From the NCBI GenBank assembly GCA_018401695.1, contig JAGYKD010000001.1:1180016-1244015 (forward strand): DNA of 64,000 bases. The letters run 5' to 3'. Of the stretch, positions 44,695 through 53,300 are shown one piece after another. This DNA comes from Flavobacteriales bacterium. Its GTDB lineage: Bacteria > Bacteroidota > Bacteroidia > CAIKAF01. Within the stretch, counting starts at the first letter, position 1. Each line of letters begins with the position of its first letter. Both the position numbers and the translations under genes were made by a program. Under the pieces are notes generated by a model. It did not search any database, had not been told where the DNA came from, and saw only the letters and a program-made list of their open reading frames with translations.

Positions 44695-46401
44695 CTATTC
44701 TTCAGGGGCTTCTTTCTCGCCTCTGGCGCCTCCTTCGATTAGTTTTTTTCTATCTCTTCCTTGCAAGTCCCAACGTTGGATTTGATCAAACCCTCCTTTA
44801 AGGCTTACGGTACTTCCCGAATAATAGACAGGTTCGGGCAGTTGCTTGGGGATTAAGGTTCCGCTATCCCAAATTTGGTTGTTGTTTTGGTCTTTAATAA
44901 GTCTAAGTTGGTAGGTGCCTGCTTGCAATTTCTGCGCGGCATTCCACTCCATGCCCAGGCTGTCGGCTTCGGGGCGCAGCCCAAAGGGCTTTAATGCTAA
45001 GGCAATAGGAAGGGCATCTTTTTTCTCCGGAATGGCTTGCAACAACCAAGGGCCATTGTCCGGTAAACCTGTGAGTCGTACTTCCAGACGTACAAAATCT
45101 CGTTCGCTTAAGGTTGTCCATGCCAAAGAATCGGCACTAATATAAAGTCCATATACATCGGTTAGGGCGGAGTCTTTCCATACCAAAGCGTAATTGGCAT
45201 TGGGTAGAGCGGCATAGTCTAAAACCAATTTGCTTCCCTTAAAGGAATATTGAAAAGGAACGGATGTGCTGTCTAAGAGTAGCTTTACTTTTGAGGTGTC
45301 CAAGGAGCTAATGCCGTGGTTAAAGACCATGCTTAGCGGCGCATCGAAGGGTGCCTTAGCTTGGGGCTTTTCTCCTTTAAAAAGGTAAGGGCTGTCGTTG
45401 CTTAACCGTTTACCTCTGCCCGGAGGCAAAGGGGGCGGAAAGTAGACCAAGGTGTCGTTTAAATCGTTGGCTTTTAGGTAAAACACAAGGGAGTCGGGGT
45501 AGTTGGGGCCGCCCAACCAAAAGACCAGCGAGTCTTTTTGGGGATTGCCCCATTCCCAGCGTGCGGCTTGGTTTAAGCTGTCCGGAACGCACTTAAATTC
45601 GAGTTGTTCTATGGGCTTATTGAATCGAAAAAATACTTTTCCGGGATAGGCTTCGCTCTGGTTGGAAATTTGGGTGTTTTCGGGAGTTTCAAAAAACAAA
45701 AGCAGGGTGTCACTGTAGCCCGGAAGGCTGGGAACGGCCTCCGGAAAAAAGCCGATTTGCTCTGCTCCACCGGGCCTGTAAATATAATCGGTAACGGGTT
45801 CTTTAAGTCCATACAAGAACAGCTTTAAGTCGGCCAAGTAGGGCAGGCGAGCGATGCCTTTTTCGTTTGAAAAGGCAACAAAGTCGGGCTTTTCCTTATA
45901 TGGGAGGCTATCTGCACCTGATTTAAAGGCCAGTAAGGCCGCCTTAGCTATAGGTGCTTTGGTGTAGGCATCCAACAACAGCATTTCTATGTAGCCGGAG
46001 TCTAATTCCGGGCCTGTGCTAAAAACATAGCTCAGGCCACTGGCGGGGTTGGCTTCCGTAAAGTCTACAATAGCATTACCAAACTGAATAATGTAGGTGG
46101 TATTGGGGATAAGGCTGTCTTTTAAGGTGAGTTCGATGCCCTTTCCCTTTATTTTTACTTCGGGAGCGTTTTTTTGGGGCGGGGAAATTAGAATCTCGCG
46201 GCTAGGATTTTGAAGCTCTACCCATTCGTTAAAGCCAATTCGGATGCTGCTTTGGTTTACTAGTGTGGCAAAGGTGTCGGGTTGGGCATAAGTTAGGAAG
46301 GGCGCTTCGGTATCTTTGTCGCCACCTGTGGGAGCTACCGGATTTGCGCAAGAGGCCAGCAGTCCAAGGAGGAATAAAAATGAGCCAAAGGATTTGCTCA
46401 T
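44695..46401 (-). CDS. Ig-like-domain lipoprotein
   Basis: A 568-residue Bacteroidota lipoprotein with lipobox LLASC near residue 17-21, followed by PTGGDKDTEAP and an SbsA-type Ig-like domain (FATLVNQSSIRIGFNEWVELQ...LKDSLIPNTTYIIQFG). Several later beta-rich segments of similar type follow; the C-terminal part ends basic. Family function is unknown. The ATG at 46401 overlaps the upstream stop as ATGA, which favours it over the ATG at 46416. Cell-envelope localisation is inferred from the lipobox. Confidence 0.85.
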   Translation of the reverse strand: MSKSFGSFLFLLGLLASCANPVAPTGGDKDTEAPFLTYAQPDTFATLVNQSSIRIGFNEWVELQNPSREILISPPQKNAPEVKIKGKGIELTLKDSLIPNTTYIIQFGNAIVDFTEANPASGLSYVFSTGPELDSGYIEMLLLDAYTKAPIAKAALLAFKSGADSLPYKEKPDFVAFSNEKGIARLPYLADLKLFLYGLKEPVTDYIYRPGGAEQIGFFPEAVPSLPGYSDTLLLFFETPENTQISNQSEAYPGKVFFRFNKPIEQLEFKCVPDSLNQAARWEWGNPQKDSLVFWLGGPNYPDSLVFYLKANDLNDTLVYFPPPLPPGRGKRLSNDSPYLFKGEKPQAKAPFDAPLSMVFNHGISSLDTSKVKLLLDSTSVPFQYSFKGSKLVLDYAALPNANYALVWKDSALTDVYGLYISADSLAWTTLSERDFVRLEVRLTGLPDNGPWLLQAIPEKKDALPIALALKPFGLRPEADSLGMEWNAAQKLQAGTYQLRLIKDQNNNQIWDSGTLIPKQLPEPVYYSGSTVSLKGGFDQIQRWDLQGRDRKKLIEGGARGEKEAPEE

Positions 46402-46862
46402 GGGACTTGTTTCCATTTTGGGGCAAGAAGTTCCAAGAAGCGGGGCAGGTATTTGGCGTCCATAGCTGAGTAGTACCTAAAATCGGTGGAGTCTAAATCC
46501 AATACTCCGAATACTTGCCCATTCAAGCTAAACGGCACCACAATTTCTGAGTTGGAGGCCGGGCTACAGGCAATATGTCCGGGAAAGCTATGCACATCTT
46601 CTACTACCAAGGTTTGGGCTTTTTCCCAAGCTTGACCGCAAACCCCTTTTCCTTTGGCAATGCGCGTACAGGCAACAGGGCCTTGAAAGGGACCCAAAAC
46701 CAATTGATTGTCCTTTACAAAGTAAAAGCCGGTCCACCAGTTACCTAAGCCTTCGTGCAAAAGGGCGCAGAGATTGGCTGCGGAAGCAAGGAAGTCCGGT
46801 TCGTCCTCTACCAAGGCGGCCGCTTGTTTGAGCAATTGTTTGTAAAGGGCACTTCGGTCCAT
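46398..46862 (-). CDS. msrC: Free methionine-(R)-sulfoxide reductase (GAF domain)
   Basis: A 154-residue GAF-domain enzyme that repairs free methionine-R-sulfoxide using thioredoxin. The three catalytic cysteines appear at Cys65 (GPVACTRI), Cys75 (KGVCGQAW) and Cys99 (GHIACSPAS), with the same spacing as E. coli Cys84, Cys94 and Cys118. NWWTGFY and SEIVVPFSLNGQVFGVLDLDS are family segments. It is translationally coupled to the lipoprotein gene downstream, although no functional tie is evident. Confidence 0.93.
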   Translation of the reverse strand: MDRSALYKQLLKQAAALVEDEPDFLASAANLCALLHEGLGNWWTGFYFVKDNQLVLGPFQGPVACTRIAKGKGVCGQAWEKAQTLVVEDVHSFPGHIACSPASNSEIVVPFSLNGQVFGVLDLDSTDFRYYSAMDAKYLPRFLELLAPKWKQVP

Positions 46863-46956
46863 GGATACAAAAATAGAGGAACTCTGCTACAAATATGGAA
46901 ATTGGTTTTTGGAGCCTGTATGTTGTGAAACGGCCAACCCCTTTTCGGAGCTTAAA

Positions 46957-47110
46957 GCGCCCCTGATGGAAGAGCGGAACAGCTGCTGTGGGCGGCCCTA
47001 AGCACAAGCCAGGCGGAGGCTTTTTCGGCCTACCGGAAAAGACCCCGCACGGCGTAGTGCTTAGAGGCCGGGCGCAGTAGCTTGTAGCCTGACAGCAGGA
47101 TAAGGCGCCC
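46957..47110 (+). repeat. Family C structured intergenic element, copy 3 (diverged)
   Basis: It keeps the order of family C: a closing region, an outer stem CTAAGCAC (46998-47005) with GTGCTTAG (47057-47064), and an inner hairpin CTTTTTCGG/CCGGAAAAG near 47014-47041, flanked by GGCGGAGG and GACCCCG as in copy 1. The sequence of every stem differs from the other copies while pairing remains. It lies between the methionine sulfoxide reductase start and the Omp28 stop. Confidence 0.6.
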
Positions 47111-47118
47111 AAAAAAAC

Positions 47119-48006
47119 TTAAGGAATTACCTGAACTTCTTCTGCCTGAATTACCTCCATATTTTGGTCGTCGTACAGGACAGCAACTAAGCTGCAATTG
47201 CTTATGTCCCAGCTTTGACCACTTAGGTTGGCGCTGAAGACCTGAATTTCGTTGCTGCCGTTGGTGCTGTTGTTGGCGAGTACTTGGCGTCCCCAAATGG
47301 GGCCAATGGCGGTGCGAAGGATGTGGTTGTGTTCGTAGTTTTCGATTTCTTCTCCTGGGACGGAGTAGTCGGCCTGCCAATTAACGAATTTATGTTCGGC
47401 CAGGTATACTGCGAGTTTTAGGTTTGCCGGCAAAGCAGTGCGGCTTTCAACAAAGGCAAAAACACAAAGGCTTCTATCGGTTTCGTTCCACTCGGCTGCA
47501 AGTTGAATATCGGCGAGTACCTCAAGGGCAAGTTCGGTATTGACCGCCTGATTCCAAGTGCTGGGAGGAAGAGCTTTGGTGCCGTTAAAAGCTTTTCGGT
47601 TCACCATTCCTTTGGGGAGGCCGGTGGCGGCGATTTGGAATTCGGCGTCTAGGGTATTGCTGACTTCGTTTCGGAAATCGTGTCGGAATTTATCGCCGTC
47701 GTTTTTGGGGGCGGTAAAATACCCTGCATTTTGAGCATGAATGGCCAATCCTACGATTTGGTCAGGGTTTGCACTTATGAGGTCTTTAAGGATGGTTCCG
47801 GCGTTGGGGCAGTTTCCGCATCGGTGGCCGGTGTAATCTTCCAGCAAAACTTTTCGAATTGGGTCAATCCGTGGGGTAAAATTGGGGGTGTCTGAGCAGG
47901 GCACCGGAGGTGGTTGGTTGTTGCCGTCGGGGTCCTCTATGTAGTCGCAAGAGGGAACACAAAGGAACAGACATACACTAAATAAGAGCAGCAAGGAACG
48001 TATCAT
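47119..48006 (-). CDS. Omp28-related outer-membrane lipoprotein
   Basis: A 295-residue lipoprotein with a signal sequence and lipobox cysteine near residue 20 (CVPSC). The Omp28 signature RKVLLEDYTGHRCGNCPNAG with its CxNCP motif follows, then a thioredoxin-like region (about 55-180) and a C-terminal beta domain. Omp28 family proteins are surface-exposed in Porphyromonas. The start is ATG at 48006, not an upstream TTG. It leads a run of envelope genes with the DUF6029 protein upstream. Confidence 0.87.
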   Translation of the reverse strand: MIRSLLLLFSVCLFLCVPSCDYIEDPDGNNQPPPVPCSDTPNFTPRIDPIRKVLLEDYTGHRCGNCPNAGTILKDLISANPDQIVGLAIHAQNAGYFTAPKNDGDKFRHDFRNEVSNTLDAEFQIAATGLPKGMVNRKAFNGTKALPPSTWNQAVNTELALEVLADIQLAAEWNETDRSLCVFAFVESRTALPANLKLAVYLAEHKFVNWQADYSVPGEEIENYEHNHILRTAIGPIWGRQVLANNSTNGSNEIQVFSANLSGQSWDISNCSLVAVLYDDQNMEVIQAEEVQVIP

Positions 48007-48036
48007 AGCAACCGATTTGAACAATGCTTAAAGATA

Positions 48037-49707
48037 CTAAAAACTACTCATTAATGAAAGGGTGAGGCCGTTGGATGCCGGCACTTGACGACAGACCCCG
48101 CCAATGCAAACAATGCCTTCACGCTGCCGTCCATAGCTCAAGGCAATTCGGGTAGCACCGGAGTTGTAGCCCACGGTGGTGGTGATGTAGTGTATTTGGA
48201 AGTCGGCCACCGGATTCTCGTAGGCCCACTGATCCATAACGCTCACAAAGAAATTAGGGCTAAGGCTGTATTCAATCATGCCCATAAGCCAGGAGCCGTT
48301 GACCCGGTCTCCTATCTGGTCTAATTCCTGAGCGGTTTGCAAGGTTTGAACCTCCATGCGCAAGGTATGTCGCTTGGCTATCTTCCAGGTTAGATCGGCT
48401 ACGGCAATGTGGGAGGCAATTTCTCTGGGAGAAGTGCCCAAACCTTGGGTTTGGTTACGGTCGACCCAGAGGTACATATACATTAGATTAAGCTTAAGCT
48501 TTTTGCTGATTTTTTGGTTAATTTCTAGGTTGCCGTCCAAATAATAAAGCCTACCGGGGTTAAAAAGCGCGCTGGTGTAGCCTTGTCTGTCGCCGGTGCG
48601 GGTGGTGTCTAGCCCATTCACCATACTAAAGTTTAGGTTGATAAGCGTAGAATATTTACCTCTGAACCATTTGGGGGTAGTGAAGTTTACATCGGCTTGC
48701 CAGCCCAATTCGCCATTGGCTTGCACGGCATAAGGGTAAATGGTGCCGGGTAAGGTGTAGGTATGCTGCTTGTTGAGCATGGGAATGAAATTGAGCAGCA
48801 AGGCGTTGCCGGATTCGTTTCGGTCGCTTCGGAAGTCGAAGTTTTCTACTCTTTTGCCTTGCAAGGTAATTCCCAGGCCTTTGGTGGCATAGCTTGCGCT
48901 GAGGTAGGTGGCATTGCCGGGGCGGTAAATAAATTGATTGGTGAAGTTTGGATCGTTGATTTTCCAGGCGAACTCGCCATTCATTTGGAATTTACCGTAC
49001 CCTAGGTTCACTCTTCCGGCATAAGAGCCTACGTTTAGGGGAATGTCAAGAATTTTGTTTGGGTCGTCGGGGTTTGGGATTTCTTGTGCTCCCTGGTAGC
49101 GACTCACAAAGCTTCCACCCAAAAGCAGGCGAAATTTGCCAAAATCTTGATTAGGAAAAAGTTGATTAAGGCTGGCTTCGGCATCGAAGCCTTTGATTAC
49201 GCCATCGCTCATTTCGAAAAAATAGCGTTGGCGGCCTACTAAAGCGGTTAAGCGAATGCCTCCAAAGAGGGTGTATTTTGCCCGGAATCCGTCGAGGGGG
49301 TTGTCGAAACCCAGGGCGCGTTCTTCGTAAGCGCGCAGGATGAGTCCGTTGCCAAATTGTTCGTAAAAGTGTCCGGCGGTTACGTCGAGGTCTCCCAAGG
49401 TATATCCGGCATAGCGGAAGGGAATGCCCTGGCCTTCGAAACGCGGGTCAAAGCCCAGCAAGGGGCCGGGTAAATAGGCCTCGTAACGCGCGCCGGCACG
49501 AAAGTTGTTGTTGGTATACACCAGATTTAAAAAGGCATTCATCCGGAATTTTTCGGGAACCTCGGGTGCTCCGATTAGGCTGTCGTTGGTGTAGTACTGG
49601 GCATCGATGCCCACATTTCCGTGAATTTGTCCGGGGCTGCTTAAGAGCTGTGCATGCATAGCACCGGTTAGGGCCAAAGCCAAAACTCCAAAAAAGATAT
49701 TCCTCAT
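48037..49707 (-). CDS. DUF6029-family outer-membrane beta-barrel protein
   Basis: A 556-residue exported protein. The signal peptide (1-19) ends at MHAQ, after which alternating beta-strand patterns run to the C-terminus LSLMSSF with final Phe, a barrel signature. GNVGIDAQYYTNDSLIGAP and GHFYEQFGNGLILRAYEER match the DUF6029 family as I recall it. Its gene is 31 bases upstream of the Omp28 gene, and the TlpA-like gene is just before it, so the three may be one transcript for envelope maturation. Function unknown. Confidence 0.85.
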   Translation of the reverse strand: MRNIFFGVLALALTGAMHAQLLSSPGQIHGNVGIDAQYYTNDSLIGAPEVPEKFRMNAFLNLVYTNNNFRAGARYEAYLPGPLLGFDPRFEGQGIPFRYAGYTLGDLDVTAGHFYEQFGNGLILRAYEERALGFDNPLDGFRAKYTLFGGIRLTALVGRQRYFFEMSDGVIKGFDAEASLNQLFPNQDFGKFRLLLGGSFVSRYQGAQEIPNPDDPNKILDIPLNVGSYAGRVNLGYGKFQMNGEFAWKINDPNFTNQFIYRPGNATYLSASYATKGLGITLQGKRVENFDFRSDRNESGNALLLNFIPMLNKQHTYTLPGTIYPYAVQANGELGWQADVNFTTPKWFRGKYSTLINLNFSMVNGLDTTRTGDRQGYTSALFNPGRLYYLDGNLEINQKISKKLKLNLMYMYLWVDRNQTQGLGTSPREIASHIAVADLTWKIAKRHTLRMEVQTLQTAQELDQIGDRVNGSWLMGMIEYSLSPNFFVSVMDQWAYENPVADFQIHYITTTVGYNSGATRIALSYGRQREGIVCIGGVCRQVPASNGLTLSLMSSF

Positions 49708-49724
49708 TCCGGTGTATTGATGTG

Positions 49725-50243
49725 TCAGTGGCCTTTAATGGCTTCCCCTTTGGCGAGTTTGCGCACCAAGTCGAACAGTTCCTCTTCGTCTCCGGGGTTG
49801 TACGAATTGTGCTGCCAAACGATTTGACCTTCGCCGTTTACCAAAAAAGTGTGGGGAACCGTATTGACCGATAGGGCACGTTTGAAATTGCCGTTGGGGT
49901 CACAGAATACTTCGTATGTCCAGTTTCGGCCGTAAACAAAGGGAGCCACTTTGGCCACATTGCGTACGTCGTCAATGCTTACTGCTACTAATTTAAGTCC
50001 GGTTTCGTCCTGCAAATCCTCGTATTGGTCGTGTATGGCAGAAAGTTCTGCAATGCAAGGCTTGCACCAGGTGGCCCAAAAACTGATAATCATGGGATTT
50101 CCGTCATTGGCCAGACCTTCGGTTTGAAAGGTGTTTCCTTCCAGGTCTTGCACTTCGGCATTAGGTATAGGGTAGTTGTCTTGGGCCAGTATTGGCGTGG
50201 AAAAGAATAAGGTTCCAAGGGCAACAAAGAGCAGAGATTTCAT
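49725..50243 (-). CDS. TlpA-like exported thioredoxin
   Basis: A 172-residue exported thiol oxidoreductase. After a signal peptide (1-20) comes an AhpC/TSA-type thioredoxin domain with active site WCKPC (Cys60, Cys63), PMIISFWATWC and the cis-Pro loop TVPHTFLV. It acts in the periplasm, probably reducing or isomerising disulfides of envelope proteins. The ATG at 50243 follows the GT9 stop; a much longer frame upstream lies inside that gene. The Omp28 gene downstream has its own CxNCP motif, a possible partner. Confidence 0.9.
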   Translation of the reverse strand: MKSLLFVALGTLFFSTPILAQDNYPIPNAEVQDLEGNTFQTEGLANDGNPMIISFWATWCKPCIAELSAIHDQYEDLQDETGLKLVAVSIDDVRNVAKVAPFVYGRNWTYEVFCDPNGNFKRALSVNTVPHTFLVNGEGQIVWQHNSYNPGDEEELFDLVRKLAKGEAIKGH

Positions 50244-50268
50244 AATTCCAGCTTTATCAGGTACAAGT

Positions 50269-51273
50269 TTAAACAATTGAAACGGGTCGTGAAAACCCTT
50301 CATTGCATTTATCTTGCACATTCCATGCCGTAATTTGTTCCATACATTTAAAATGGCCCTTGGGACAAGCTTTAAATCCAAGTTTGGAGCACGGCCTGCA
50401 TGACAAATGCTGCACCTGCCGGTAACGCACCGGAAAATCTTGCTGGCTACCATAATAGGGTTCCATACCAAAGTCGGGAATGGTGCTGGACCAAACTACG
50501 TCCATGGGTTTATTAAAAGCGGCTGCCATGTGCATTACCGCCGTGTCGCCCGAAATGATATGACCGGCATGCTTTACCAGCCAAGCGGTTTCCAGTAAGC
50601 TTGCCCGCCCACAAAAGTTTAGAACTCGGTCCGGAGCGGTTTTTTTTACTTGTTCTCCTTTGCTTTGTTCGGCGGCTCCTCCCAGCAATACAATGGCCTG
50701 GTCGGGGTTTGTTTTGACTAAGTCTTGCGCCAGTTTTATAGAAATAGCTTTTGTGGCGTGGGCTGACCCTAAGGCAATGGCCAAAAAGTTTGGGGGGATT
50801 TCGGCAGCCCAAGCAGGTGGGGAAGGGGGAAGATACAGTCGAACGCCCTTTCCATCGTCCTGGACAGGAAAGCCACTATATACATCCGCCATTCGTTGCA
50901 CCACGTGTCGGCAAGGACTATTGGGTTTGGGGCCATGTACCATCCGCCATTTTTTTAGGTTTTGCTTGTGGAGTTTACGACTCAAAACAGGCAAGCCGGA
51001 GTACAGGCTTTGGCTTTTGGTGTTTTTTTGAAAATCGGCAATGAGGTCGGGGGCGAATTTTTGTATTTCTCTTCGAAGGGTTGGGAGGTTTTCCTTTTGA
51101 TACACCAGTATTTCATCTATGTTGGGGTCGTATTGCAACAGGTGGGCTTGTGCCTGACCGGTAATAAGCATTACTTCGGCTTTGGGGGCATGTTGTTTCC
51201 ACCAACGGAGCAAAGGGGTACAAAGGATTACGTCGCCGAGTGCGCTAAGTCTTATGGCGAGTAATTTGGGCAC
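50269..51273 (-). CDS. Glycosyltransferase family 9 (heptosyltransferase-like)
   Basis: A 334-residue cytoplasmic transferase of the GT-B fold. The N-terminus MPKLLAIRLSALGDVILCTPLLRWW is the heptosyltransferase signature. The C-terminal donor-site region has HIISGDTAVMHMAAAFNKPMDVVWSST. It should add a sugar to lipopolysaccharide core. There is no ATG; the GTG at 51273 overlaps the sirtuin stop as TAGTG and gives the canonical N-terminus, so I prefer it to a GTG nine bases upstream at 51282. Confidence 0.9.
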   Translation of the reverse strand: MPKLLAIRLSALGDVILCTPLLRWWKQHAPKAEVMLITGQAQAHLLQYDPNIDEILVYQKENLPTLRREIQKFAPDLIADFQKNTKSQSLYSGLPVLSRKLHKQNLKKWRMVHGPKPNSPCRHVVQRMADVYSGFPVQDDGKGVRLYLPPSPPAWAAEIPPNFLAIALGSAHATKAISIKLAQDLVKTNPDQAIVLLGGAAEQSKGEQVKKTAPDRVLNFCGRASLLETAWLVKHAGHIISGDTAVMHMAAAFNKPMDVVWSSTIPDFGMEPYYGSQQDFPVRYRQVQHLSCRPCSKLGFKACPKGHFKCMEQITAWNVQDKCNEGFSRPVSIV

Positions 51274-51959
51274 TATCGGCACAAGTTTTCAAGTTCAACT
51301 TTAAGTTTAGGAAGGCCGAAGCTGGCGGTTACTGTTCGCGTTTCTACGCCTCGATTGGGGTGCATATAGCCGGGATCCGGGTCTATATAATAAATTTTAG
51401 CGCCGGGTTTTGTTTCGTACAATAAACCTGCGGCGGGATATACCTGCAGCGAAGTGCCGCAAACAATCAAGACATCGGCTTCCTGAACCCATTCCAGGGC
51501 TTTGGGCATTTCGGTGACGGCTTCGCCAAACCAAACAATATGCGGACGGAGCAAGCGGCCCTCAGGGTCGGTTTGTCCTACCTGTAAATCCTGAGTCCAA
51601 GGGTAAATTACCTTCGGGGCATCTATGGCGCGTACCTTTAGAAGTTCCCCGTGCAAGTGCAGTACTTGCGAGGAGCCTGCCCTTTCGTGTAAATCATCAA
51701 CGTTTTGGGTCACCACCTTTACTTTGGCAAAGGTTTCCATTTGGGCCAGGGCATGGTGTCCGGGGTTGGGCTCAACTTGCAAGAGCTGTTTTCTGCGGGC
51801 GTTATAAAAGCGCATGACCATTGCAGGGTCTTGTTTAAACGCCTCAGGACTGGCTACTTTGTGCACCGGTTGGTTTTCCCACAAGCCTCCTTGTCCTCTA
51901 AAGGTGGACAGACCGCTTTCGGCCGAAATTCCTGCACCGGTAAAGGCAACAATGTGCAT
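51273..51959 (-). CDS. Sir2-family NAD-dependent protein deacylase lacking zinc ligands
   Basis: A 228-residue sirtuin. NAD motifs GAGIS (8-12), TQNVDDLH (84-91) and catalytic His103 (HLHGE) are present, as is the GTSLQVYPA loop. The zinc ribbon normally follows the catalytic His with two CxxC pairs, but residues 104-146 contain no cysteine at all. A YxxR motif (Tyr52, Arg55) in the SIRT5-like position would favour succinyl, malonyl or other acidic acyl groups over acetyl. It is three bases after the kynurenine monooxygenase gene and overlaps the GT9 gene. Confidence 0.9.
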   Translation of the reverse strand: MHIVAFTGAGISAESGLSTFRGQGGLWENQPVHKVASPEAFKQDPAMVMRFYNARRKQLLQVEPNPGHHALAQMETFAKVKVVTQNVDDLHERAGSSQVLHLHGELLKVRAIDAPKVIYPWTQDLQVGQTDPEGRLLRPHIVWFGEAVTEMPKALEWVQEADVLIVCGTSLQVYPAAGLLYETKPGAKIYYIDPDPGYMHPNRGVETRTVTASFGLPKLKVELENLCR

Positions 51960-51962
51960 GGC

Positions 51963-53300
51963 TTAGGAGGGTAGTTGTTGCAAAATGGCATGTTCAATTT
52001 CTGGGCTGTCCCAGCGGTTTTCAATGTCTGGTAGTTGCATAATGTTTTGCATTATGGCTTCTTGAGCTTCGCCTTTGGCTAGGGCTTCGGAATAAGGAGT
52101 GTGCGAAAAGGTAACCATAGAGTATAGCGGAAGCCACTTGTTTGGATGCCGCTCTGCAAACCTAGCCTCGATTTTCTTTTGAAGCAAAAAGGAGGGGTCG
52201 GCGGTTCTGTCGCGCATTTCAATGAAGTTTCTTAGCGCCAATTCCGAAATAGCCACTCCGTCGGGTTGGCGCCATTCGGCATAAGCAGGGAAAAGGCCTT
52301 CCCATTGATGCTTGCGTTGGTTGAGCATGTGGTGGAGCAATCTGCAATCTTCAAAGCCGGCATTCATGCCTTGGCCGTAAAAAGGAACAATGGCATGGGC
52401 TGCATCTCCCAAAACCAGCACCTCGTCTTTATAGTTCCAGGGCTTGCAGCGCACGGTAACTAAGCTTGAGCTTGGGTTGCGTTGGTACTGCTCTACCAAG
52501 TCGGGAATAAGCGGTACTACATCAGGAAAGGTTTGGTTGAAAAAGTCACGAATTTGTTGTTCGGTTTTTAATTGCTCAAAGGAAACCGGCCCTTCAAAAG
52601 GAAAAAATAAAGTGCAGGTGAAAGTAGCATCAGGGTTGGGTAGAGCAATGAGCATAAAGGAACCGCGTGGCCAAATGTGCAAGGTTTCTTTTTCCATTAA
52701 AAAACCTCCATCTGGTGCCGGTGGTATGGTAAGTTCTTTGTAGCCGTGTTCAATATAAAACTGCTGGAAATTGAATCGGTCTTGAAACATCAGAGCTTGC
52801 CTAATGGCCGAAAAGGCGCCATCGGAGCCAATAAGTCTTTGGTAGTTATGGCTTATTTCTTGGTTTTGGGGGTTGGAAAATTTAAGCGTTTTGGATTGTA
52901 AATCGACTGCCTCGCAACGGTGTTCAAAGAAAAACCGGGTGTTCTGGGCGGAATCAGCAGCTTCGATCAACAAAAGGTTTAGCTTGCCTCTACTTACAGA
53001 ATAAATTGCTTGGCTTTCTTTGCCGTAGGCCTGGTAACTGAGCTGCCCCTCCGAACTGTGCATGGTGCGTTTGTACATTGGGATGGCAATTTTCCGCACT
53101 TCTTCGGCAAGGCCAACTTCTTCGAGGGCCGCCCAGCCTCTATCGGAAAGGGCCAAGTTTATGGACCTTCCTTCATATAATTTTGCTTTTCGAATGTCGG
53201 ATCGCCTTTCGTAAACGTCCACTTTTAGTCCCAACCGACTTAGGTACAATGCTTCTAGAGCGCCAACTAAGCCGGCGCCAACCAGGGTGATGTCTGCCAT
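51963..53300 (-). CDS. kmo: Kynurenine 3-monooxygenase
   Basis: A 445-residue FAD/NADPH monooxygenase that hydroxylates L-kynurenine to 3-hydroxykynurenine in the tryptophan-to-NAD route. The FAD motif GAGLVGA (8-14), RSINLALSDRGWAALEEVGL, and the second FAD motif VLVLGDAAHAIVPFYGQGMNAGFEDC near 290 are typical of KMO. The ATG at 53300 begins the fold. Other kynurenine pathway genes are not in the window. The next gene in the transcript is a NAD-consuming sirtuin, a notable juxtaposition. Confidence 0.93.
   Translation of the reverse strand: MADITLVGAGLVGALEALYLSRLGLKVDVYERRSDIRKAKLYEGRSINLALSDRGWAALEEVGLAEEVRKIAIPMYKRTMHSSEGQLSYQAYGKESQAIYSVSRGKLNLLLIEAADSAQNTRFFFEHRCEAVDLQSKTLKFSNPQNQEISHNYQRLIGSDGAFSAIRQALMFQDRFNFQQFYIEHGYKELTIPPAPDGGFLMEKETLHIWPRGSFMLIALPNPDATFTCTLFFPFEGPVSFEQLKTEQQIRDFFNQTFPDVVPLIPDLVEQYQRNPSSSLVTVRCKPWNYKDEVLVLGDAAHAIVPFYGQGMNAGFEDCRLLHHMLNQRKHQWEGLFPAYAEWRQPDGVAISELALRNFIEMRDRTADPSFLLQKKIEARFAERHPNKWLPLYSMVTFSHTPYSEALAKGEAQEAIMQNIMQLPDIENRWDSPEIEHAILQQLPS

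Noticed and set aside
51273-51282. Longer GT9 start at GTG 51282
   Set aside because: The GTG at 51273 gives the canonical N-terminus and overlaps the sirtuin stop as TAGTG.
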